Below are positions 33,851-39,592 of a stretch of DNA of 39,592 nt, piece after piece; the stretch's first letter is position 1, and every line of letters begins with the position of its first letter. Under the pieces are notes generated by a model that made no database searches, had not been told where the DNA came from, and saw only the letters and a program-made list of their open reading frames with translations. A program made the position numbers and the translations under genes. The stretch is from an uncultured Bacilli bacterium (lineage in GTDB: Bacteria; Bacillota_I; Bacilli_A; RF39; UBA660). The stretch is taken from contig CALVRJ010000010.1 in assembly GCA_944358545.1 (NCBI GenBank), forward strand, positions 1-39,592, given 5' to 3'.

Positions 33851-34867
33851 TTACATTTTTTTCTTTTTTTGCCGGCTTAATGGAAACATGTCGATAGAAC
33901 CATTATCCATCTTTATTCGTAAAATTTCTTGAAAACAGCTTGGAACCGAATACAACTTGTTGTAATCTTCAGCTAAAAGTTCAGCTAAGCCATCTAATAA
34001 TTTATCGTCAAAAAAGTACAAATAATCATCTACCCCAAGGCTTGATACTAATGCTTTATATTTTGATATATAAGAATCTCTTAAAATAATTTTAATACTA
34101 TCCTTATCTATCTTTTCAAATTTAATATGTTTTTGAAATACATGCCACATTACCGCTGAGTTTTCAATATAGTCAATTTTTCTCTCTAATAATTTCATTT
34201 TAGCAAAATCTATCAACGCCTTTTGACTAATTTTCTTTATTTCATCATCTTGCACTTCAGTTTTCGTCTCATCACTATTATCTTGTGTATTAGTTTTACT
34301 TAAAAATGAAATATTAAAATCTGGAACACTTACATAATCCATAGCTCTATTTCTATTTACTTCCCCGACAAAAGTTATATTAGAAATATCAAGAGTCACA
34401 TTTTCCTTTAAATCATCATCGTAAATTTTAAAATCATCAAAATCGATAATTCCATCTAAAACTATAAGAGAGTCATCATCGAGAATTCTTTCCATTTCCT
34501 CAATAACAATTACCCCATGAAGTCTTGGATTATGATTTTTTCGATACATCATTGTAAAAATATCTCTAAAATTACCTACAAGCAAATTCCAAACAACTTC
34601 ATCATTCACCTTTGAAAAAGGGAACTTATAAAAAGGTATATTCAAAACTTTGGCAACCTCTTCTACCATCGTCGTTTTCCCAATTCCAAAATCACCATCG
34701 ATCAAAATATTCTCGTGACTAAGTCCTAATAATCTATTTACATTATCATCAGATTTATATATATTTTCATTGTTCAAAATACTAGCGATAATTTCACATA
34801 AAGCCATCTCGTCTTGCGGACAAGTTTTGTAAACATCTGCAAAAACATCCTTTAATTTACTGTCCAT
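33851..34867 (-). CDS. AAA+ ATPase, first gene of a paralogous triplet
   Basis: 338 residues. TCPQDEMALCEII at 15-27, Walker A (GDFGIGKTT, 58-66), and Walker B GVIVIEEMERIL, in which the usual Asp is Glu. Sensor 1 is ITFVGEVNRNRAMDY. The small domain begins MWHVFQKHIKF and contains IKIILRDSYISKYKALVSSL, matching the ClpX lid pattern. The start codon follows the aspS stop directly (taaATG), with AAAGGTGAT inside the end of aspS, so translation is coupled. Within the triplet, the N-terminal CPQD element and the Walker A context TMVEEVAKxxxIPFYKF are nearly identical in genes one and two, which points to tandem duplication. No substrate-binding domain is recognised. Confidence 0.78.
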   Translation of the reverse strand: MDSKLKDVFADVYKTCPQDEMALCEIIASILNNENIYKSDDNVNRLLGLSHENILIDGDFGIGKTTMVEEVAKVLNIPFYKFPFSKVNDEVVWNLLVGNFRDIFTMMYRKNHNPRLHGVIVIEEMERILDDDSLIVLDGIIDFDDFKIYDDDLKENVTLDISNITFVGEVNRNRAMDYVSVPDFNISFLSKTNTQDNSDETKTEVQDDEIKKISQKALIDFAKMKLLERKIDYIENSAVMWHVFQKHIKFEKIDKDSIKIILRDSYISKYKALVSSLGVDDYLYFFDDKLLDGLAELLAEDYNKLYSVPSCFQEILRIKMDNGSIDMFPLSRQKKKKM

Positions 34868-36589
34868 TTAATCACCTTTTTTCAAATCGATATTTAAATC
34901 ATCAAGCTGACTTTTATCAACATAATCTGGTGCCTCCATCATAAGATCTGATGCACTAGCTGTCTTTGGAAATGCAATAACATCACGAATATTATCTGTT
35001 CCGCATATAATCATACAAAGTCTCTCAAGTCCAATTGCCAAACCTCCATGAGGAGGAGTTCCATAATTTAAAGCATTTATTAAAAATCCAAATCTTTCAT
35101 TTGCCTCTTCCTTAGTAAATCCAAGTTCTTCTAAAACCTTTTCTTGAACCTTAGGGTCATGTATTCTAAGACTACCGCCGCCTGCTTCATAACCGTTTAA
35201 AACAATATCATAAGCTCTTGCTTTCGCATGTTCCCGGTCATCTAAAGCATTTACATCTTGTGGTAAAGTAAACGGATGATGACATGCCAAATATCTTCCC
35301 TCTTCTTCACTATATTCAAACATTGGAAAATCCGTTACCCATAAGAAATTAAATTTACTCTCATCAATTAAATTCATTTCTTTAGCAATCTTTACCCTTA
35401 AAGCGCCTAAAGCTGTTTTCACAATCTTCTTCTTATCACCAATAATTAAAACCAAATCGTCATTCTTTAAATTTAATTTATTAATAATTCTTTCATCAAC
35501 AAACTTGGCAATACTACCTGTAATTTCATCATTATACTTGAGGAAAGCCAAAGCTCTAGCTCCGTAAGCCTTTACAAACTCTTGAAGTTTATCAATATCT
35601 TTTCTCGAATATTTAGAAGCTCCATTCGCTACAACAATTGCATTAATTACCCCATCATTATCCAAAACGTCTTTAAACACTTTAAAATCAGTATTCTCAA
35701 ACAAATCAGAAATATCGTGAATTAACATTTCAAATCTCGTATCCGGTTTATCACTACCATATAAATCCATTGCCTTGTCATAAGTCATTCTTTCAAAAGG
35801 AATCTTTATATCGATACCTTTTACATCTTTAAATACTTTGTGCAAAAGTCCTTCGGTAATCCCCATGATATCCTCTTCATTTACAAAACTCATTTCCATA
35901 TCAATTTGCGTAAATTCTGGCTGCCTATCAGCTCGTAAATCCTCATCTCTAAAACATCTGGCAATTTGATAATACCTTTCCATTCCTGAAGCCATTAATA
36001 ATTGTTTTAATAGTTGTGGAGACTGTGGCAAAGCATAAAATTTACCTTTATTAACCCTCGAAGGAACTAAATAGTCCCTTGCACCCTCTGGTGTTGATTT
36101 ACATAAAATTGGAGTTTCAATCTCCAAAAAATCTAAAGAATTCAAATATTCTCTCGCACTTTGAACAATTTTATGTCTTGTAATAATATTATTCTTAAGC
36201 TCATCCCTTCGTAAATCTAAATATCTATATTTAAGTCTTGTATCTTCTAAAGCCGTAACATTATTTAAATCAAAAGGTAAATCTTTTGCTTCATTTAAAA
36301 CCTCTAACTCAGACACGTTAACTTCAATATCACCAGTCACTAAATTTTTATTAGGATTCTCTCTTAAACCAACAATACCACTTACCTTAATAACTGATTC
36401 ATTTTTCAAATTAGAAGCAACATCATAAAAATCACTATCCGGATGAATTACTAATTGAATAATTCCGCTTCTATCACGTAAATCAATAAAAATAAGACCA
36501 CCTAAATCTCTTTTTTTATTAACCCAACCATATAAAGTTACTTCTTTTCCTTCATCTTTTTTTCCTAAACTTGTATTATTTATCTTCAT
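34868..36589 (-). CDS. aspS: Aspartyl-tRNA synthetase
   Basis: A 573-residue bacterial-type class IIb synthetase. The N-terminal OB-fold (about 1-110) binds the anticodon (VTLYGWVNKKRDLGGLIFID). Motif 2 is FRDEDLRADRQPEFTQID, and motif 3 is GGLAIGLERL near the C-terminus. The inserted GAD domain of bacterial enzymes lies between motifs 2 and 3 (about 280-420). It charges tRNA-Asp; whether it also charges tRNA-Asn cannot be read here. It overlaps hisS by 14 bases, has AGGTGAT before its ATG, and the following AAA+ gene starts right at its stop. The hisS-aspS order is standard in Bacillota. Confidence 0.97.
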   Translation of the reverse strand: MKINNTSLGKKDEGKEVTLYGWVNKKRDLGGLIFIDLRDRSGIIQLVIHPDSDFYDVASNLKNESVIKVSGIVGLRENPNKNLVTGDIEVNVSELEVLNEAKDLPFDLNNVTALEDTRLKYRYLDLRRDELKNNIITRHKIVQSAREYLNSLDFLEIETPILCKSTPEGARDYLVPSRVNKGKFYALPQSPQLLKQLLMASGMERYYQIARCFRDEDLRADRQPEFTQIDMEMSFVNEEDIMGITEGLLHKVFKDVKGIDIKIPFERMTYDKAMDLYGSDKPDTRFEMLIHDISDLFENTDFKVFKDVLDNDGVINAIVVANGASKYSRKDIDKLQEFVKAYGARALAFLKYNDEITGSIAKFVDERIINKLNLKNDDLVLIIGDKKKIVKTALGALRVKIAKEMNLIDESKFNFLWVTDFPMFEYSEEEGRYLACHHPFTLPQDVNALDDREHAKARAYDIVLNGYEAGGGSLRIHDPKVQEKVLEELGFTKEEANERFGFLINALNYGTPPHGGLAIGLERLCMIICGTDNIRDVIAFPKTASASDLMMEAPDYVDKSQLDDLNIDLKKGD

Positions 36590-37859
36590 CTAAATCACCT
36601 AATTTTTCACTTAAAAATTCTATAATTTCATCGTGTTTTACTTTGTACTCTTCTTTTGTCTTATTATTTTTAATAGTTAACACATTTGTCTTAACTTCCT
36701 CATCACCAATAATAATTACAAAACTAGCATTTATCTTATCTGCCCGTTTAAAGTTATTCTTAAAACTTTTACTTTCATAATCGATATCAACCTTAAAGCC
36801 GTTTGACCTAAGCTCATTAGCTAAACTCATTAAATATTTCTTTTCTTGTGTAGAAGCCCCAAATATATATACAGAAACAGGATTAGCCTGTACTTTATCA
36901 AGCCCTTCGTATTCGAGTGCTAAAAGCAATCTTTCAACACCTATCGCGAAACCTACTCCAGGTACACTCGGCCCACCAATATTTTCAACTAAATTATTAT
37001 ATCTTCCTCCCCCAGCCAAAACATTTTGACTGCCAAAATCTTTGATATCAGCTACAACTTCAAATACAGTATGTGTATAATAATCAAGGCCTCGAACAAT
37101 ATTAGGATTTATCTCATATTCAATATTCATTATATTTAAATATTCTTGAACTTTCATAAAATGTTCTTTGCTTTCGGCATTTAAATAATCCGTCATTTTA
37201 GGCGCATTTTTCATAAAACCTTTATCAGCGTCGACTTTACAATCGAGAATACGTAAAGGATTCTTTTCAAACCTTCTATTACAATCATCACACAAATCAT
37301 TTAAATAAGGCTTAAAATAATCAGTTAAAGCTTTATGGTAATTCTCTCTAGATTCCTTATCACCTAATGTATTAATGTTAACTTTTACACCTTTTAATCC
37401 AAGCAAGTTCAAAAAATTATAGACAATACTAATAACTTCCGCATCCATCATTGAATCGTATGTTCCGAAGCATTCAAAACCGATTTGATAAAATTCCCTA
37501 TATCTACCAGCCTGCGGTCTTTCATACCTAAACATTGGTCCCATATACCATGCCTTTAAAGGTAAACTGTCAGCATACAATTTATTTTCAATAAAGCTTC
37601 TGACAATTCCGGCTGTCCCTTCTGGCCTCAAAGTCATATCCCTATCTCCACGATCTTTAAAATCATATGTTTCTTTACTTACAATATCTGTAGTTTCCCC
37701 AACGCCTCTATGGAATAACTCACTTGCTTCAAACATTGGCGTTTCAAAATAACTAACGTTATATTTATCAATTAAACTACTAAAAACACTTCTTAAATAA
37801 TTCATCATTAATGCTCTTTTACCATAAATATCATAAGTTCCTTTAGGTTTTTGTAACAT
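36576..37859 (-). CDS. hisS: Histidyl-tRNA synthetase
   Basis: A 427-residue class IIa synthetase. Visible elements are MLQKPKGTYDIYG at the start, TLRPEGTAGIVRS (motif 2 region), YQIGFECFG, the histidine-specific RGLDYYTHTVFEV and motif 3 VGFAIGVERLL. The C-terminal anticodon-binding domain starts at about 335. It charges tRNA-His. The start was moved from GTG 37877 to ATG 37859, because AGGGAG lies 8-9 bases from the ATG and the GTG overlaps it. A near-consensus promoter at 37886-37914 drives hisS-aspS and probably the AAA+ genes. The leader is about 20 bases, too short for a T-box. Confidence 0.97.
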   Translation of the reverse strand: MLQKPKGTYDIYGKRALMMNYLRSVFSSLIDKYNVSYFETPMFEASELFHRGVGETTDIVSKETYDFKDRGDRDMTLRPEGTAGIVRSFIENKLYADSLPLKAWYMGPMFRYERPQAGRYREFYQIGFECFGTYDSMMDAEVISIVYNFLNLLGLKGVKVNINTLGDKESRENYHKALTDYFKPYLNDLCDDCNRRFEKNPLRILDCKVDADKGFMKNAPKMTDYLNAESKEHFMKVQEYLNIMNIEYEINPNIVRGLDYYTHTVFEVVADIKDFGSQNVLAGGGRYNNLVENIGGPSVPGVGFAIGVERLLLALEYEGLDKVQANPVSVYIFGASTQEKKYLMSLANELRSNGFKVDIDYESKSFKNNFKRADKINASFVIIIGDEEVKTNVLTIKNNKTKEEYKVKHDEIIEFLSEKLGDLDEDK

Positions 37860-37885
37860 TTTATAAGCTCCCTTCACTAATTAAG

Positions 37886-37914
37886 ATTATATCGTCTTTT
37901 TGTTTAAAAATCAA
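37886..37914 (-). promoter_or_regulatory. Promoter of the hisS-aspS-AAA+ operon
   Basis: Minus strand TTGATT (37914-37909), a 17-base spacer, TATAAT (37891-37886). Transcription would start near 37879, giving a leader of about 20 bases. Confidence 0.75.
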
Positions 37915-37933
37915 TAAAATCAAGGCAAAATGA

Positions 37934-37959
37934 AAAGAAACGAATTAATTCGTTTCTTT
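37934..37959 (-). terminator. Palindromic terminator after the thioester surface protein gene
   Basis: A perfect dyad of 13 bases per arm (37934-37946 and 37947-37959) with no spacer, so about 11 pairs and a four-base loop. A/T-rich ends give a short T tract on either strand. It separates the surface protein gene from the hisS promoter. Confidence 0.75.
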
Positions 37960-37963
37960 ACCA

Positions 37964-39217
37964 TTATTTAGCAGCTTGCTTTTTGTTTTTCTTATCACGA
38001 TAAACAATTATAGCAGCACCGGCAAATATAATTACTAAACCACCACCAAGAATGATTAATGGAATACTTGCAGCAGTATTAGGTACAGTAATTGAAGTAC
38101 CACATTCCCAAGCACCATATAAAGTCATATCTTTATTAAGAGCAGTTCCATCTGTCCATTTACCAGTTAAATCCTCATTCGTATACCAACCATTGAATTT
38201 ACAATTTTCTTGTCTAGTTGTAAGTTCGTTTTCTTGAGTATAATGAGTTCCTTTATCGTAACAAGTTTTTCCTGGAGTTGGGTCAGTTAAATCTGGATTA
38301 GGTCTTACATCACCAACAATAACATAATCAACACAAACTCTAGGTTTATCCATTTTAGCAGCTAAAGTAATTGATTTAGAAACTTTTTGCTCTGTTGGAT
38401 ATAAAGCAGCAAGTCTTTGATAACTGTCATCTGAAGGTTGTAAAATATAAGCTTTATTAACAGTTCTTGTTGTTGTTACTGTAACCTTTAAATTTAATGA
38501 CTCAGCAACTGAATTAGCAGGAATTCTAACAAAGAATTTCTCACCAGCATTAAATGTAGTTTTACTATTTCCAGAAGCATCAGTAGTTGTAGCACCATCA
38601 GCGCCTGATACAGAAACTGTATAAGTATCTGAACCATTTAAATCGACAGAAATTTCATTTGATACAAAATATTGTCCATCATCAGATAAATTCATATTAG
38701 TATTAGAAGCATTAACATTTAATGAAACTTTTGAAACTTCTGTAGCTTGTTTTGCCTCATCTACTAATTTTTTAATCATATCTCTAAGTCCATAAGGATC
38801 TGCCGCATTAGTAGTAAAGTCCGCATCTAAAGCAGAAGTTTGACCGGTATCAGATAAATACCACCAAAGTGCAGCTTGAGTAATAAATCTATCTACATCG
38901 TTATTACCATGAATTGATTTATAAGGATAACCATTTTCAAGAATATACCTTACTCCCTTATCAGCTTCACCAGCAATTGTAACATTTGTAGATTTTTCAG
39001 GCCATTTTTTCTTTAAATCCATACAGTAGGCAACCTTACCATCTGCAGTTTTGAATTTAGCCCATTTGTAATTTTCACCAATGTACGAAACCATTACACC
39101 AGTACGATTAACAGTTAAACTTTGAGCAGCTAAAGCTTGACCCATACTTGAAATTGCAAATACAGCAACTAAAAGTATAGAACAAAATATAGCACTAACT
39201 TTATTTAATATTTTCAT
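37964..39217 (-). CDS. Thioester-domain (TQXA) cell-wall surface protein
   Basis: A 417-residue surface protein. The signal peptide ends near ALA-AQ (31). The thioester domain has KVAYCMDLKK (Cys65) and FITQAALWWYLSD (Gln114); in this family the Cys and Gln side chains form an internal thioester that can bond covalently to host or matrix amines. A middle region of beta-rich sequence (about 160-290) follows. CKFNGWYTNEDLTGKW with LYGAWE is an InlB B-repeat/Flg_new module. The C-terminus has a sorting-like signal VPNTA (378-382), a membrane helix and the basic tail RDKKNKKQ. VPNTA replaces LPXTG. AGGAGG precedes the ATG. It is 15 bases after the neighbouring surface gene, so the two are probably co-transcribed. 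Confidence 0.88.
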   Translation of the reverse strand: MKILNKVSAIFCSILLVAVFAISSMGQALAAQSLTVNRTGVMVSYIGENYKWAKFKTADGKVAYCMDLKKKWPEKSTNVTIAGEADKGVRYILENGYPYKSIHGNNDVDRFITQAALWWYLSDTGQTSALDADFTTNAADPYGLRDMIKKLVDEAKQATEVSKVSLNVNASNTNMNLSDDGQYFVSNEISVDLNGSDTYTVSVSGADGATTTDASGNSKTTFNAGEKFFVRIPANSVAESLNLKVTVTTTRTVNKAYILQPSDDSYQRLAALYPTEQKVSKSITLAAKMDKPRVCVDYVIVGDVRPNPDLTDPTPGKTCYDKGTHYTQENELTTRQENCKFNGWYTNEDLTGKWTDGTALNKDMTLYGAWECGTSITVPNTAASIPLIILGGGLVIIFAGAAIIVYRDKKNKKQAAK

Positions 39218-39232
39218 AAATATTCCTCCTTA

Positions 39233-39592
39233 CTATCTAGTCTTAACATTTACTTTATCTAAAGCAGAATTCATATTATCAAGCATCCGTGTCATTGTAA
39301 TCGGATCCATAACTATACTTTTATATTTATTATCATCTTTTGCCAAAGCCAATTGTCTCTTTTTAAGAAGTACTGCTGCACCTGCAAGTCCACTTAAAGC
39401 AGCTAAAGTCATCACTCCCTCTAAGCCTGATCCAGTTTTAGCTAAATTATTACTAACAACTGGTGTATTATAACTAGGAACAATAGGTTCTGGTCTGCTA
39501 GGAGTTGGTTCCGGTTCACTTGGAGTCGGAGTTGGTTCTGGCTCGCTTGGAGTCGGAGTTGGTTCTGGCTCGCTTGGAGTCGGAGTTGGTTC
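39233..39592 (-). CDS. Partial LPXTG-like surface protein with EPTPTPS repeats (5' end outside the window)
   Basis: Only the last 119 residues are in the window. They begin with proline-rich repeats (EPTPTPSEP units), a wall-spanning stalk. NNLAKTGSG carries a sorting-like LAKTG motif, followed by a membrane helix (VMTLAALSGLAGAAVLL) and KKR. The protein then continues for about 35 more residues (to DKVNVKTR), unusual because most sorted proteins end a few residues after the basic stop-transfer. The reading frame is open to the window edge, so the internal ATG/GTG at 39410-39415 is not a real start. The downstream thioester protein gene is 15 bases away. A backbone or basal pilin-like role is possible but unproven. 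Confidence 0.8.
   Translation of the reverse strand, partial: EPTPTPSEPEPTPTPSEPEPTPTPSEPEPTPSRPEPIVPSYNTPVVSNNLAKTGSGLEGVMTLAALSGLAGAAVLLKKRQLALAKDDNKYKSIVMDPITMTRMLDNMNSALDKVNVKTR
39519..39592 (-). repeat. 27-base tandem repeats coding for the proline-rich stalk
   Basis: Units start at 39519, 39546 and 39573 (the last cut by the window edge) and are near-identical. They encode the nine-residue EPTPTPSEP-type unit. A degenerate copy lies at about 39486-39518. Such repeats change length by slippage. Confidence 0.9.

Noticed and set aside
37860..37933. T-box leader upstream of hisS
   Set aside because: The predicted leader is only about 20 bases and the whole gap about 70; no T-box sequence or antiterminator is visible.
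39233..39415. Independent 60-residue protein starting at 39415
   Set aside because: The frame is open to the window edge and the upstream part encodes the sorting motif and proline-rich stalk, so this is the C-terminus of a longer protein.
39486..39592. CRISPR-like direct repeats
   Set aside because: The 27-base units are adjacent with no spacers and are in frame, coding for EPTPTPS repeats.

Overview
The window is about 27-30% G+C by eye and reads as the chromosome of an uncultured low-GC member of the Bacillota (Bacilli), close in style to the gut lineages around RF39 and Erysipelotrichales. The placement is inference. It rests on RNase HIII, a ComEB-type dCMP deaminase, a CvpA-TrxA pair, LspA-RluD-rhomboid, HisRS-AspRS and sortase-anchored surface proteins. 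TGA is a stop here: it ends the CDP-alcohol phosphotransferase gene in an ATGA overlap at 27055-27058 and the acyltransferase gene at 14851. The Mollicutes code 4 therefore does not apply.

Region 1 (1-16938, all minus strand) is a capsule/exopolysaccharide locus. A first unit (16938 to 10774) holds a GtrB-type polyprenyl-phosphate glycosyltransferase, an acyltransferase, a UbiA enzyme of the DPPR-synthase type, and a very large HAD + GT-C membrane glycosyltransferase + glycosidase-like fusion. It ends in a strong terminator. A second unit starts at 10696 with its own promoter: an Alg14/Alg13-like split glycosyltransferase, a Wzx flippase, five glycosyltransferases (one HtrL/YibB-like), a Wzy-like polymerase fused to a GT4 domain, and a truncated acyltransferase at the window edge. 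Together they could build a repeat unit on a polyprenyl carrier, flip it, polymerise it and decorate it outside the membrane. No initiating phosphoglycosyltransferase and no chain-length regulator is in the window.

Region 2 (17252-23600) has a kinase-less PASTA protein, an intergenic stretch with an IS3-like remnant and hairpins, and a secreted N-acetylglucosaminidase with Ig-like repeats. Region 3 (23600-30750) is housekeeping: rhomboid protease, RluD-type pseudouridine synthase, LspA, a CDP-alcohol phosphotransferase, ComEB, TrxA, CvpA and RNase HIII, followed by a frameshifted HExxH gene. Region 4 (30750-37914) has a promoter-driven structured RNA (6S-like candidate), a TtcA-like thiolase, three tandem ClpX-like AAA+ paralogues, AspRS and HisRS. 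Region 5 (37930-39592) has two cell-wall surface proteins, one with an internal thioester domain and one cut by the window edge.

The strongest candidates for something undescribed are the AAA+ triplet behind hisS-aspS and the three-part HAD/GT-C/glycosidase fusion beside a DPPR-type UbiA enzyme.
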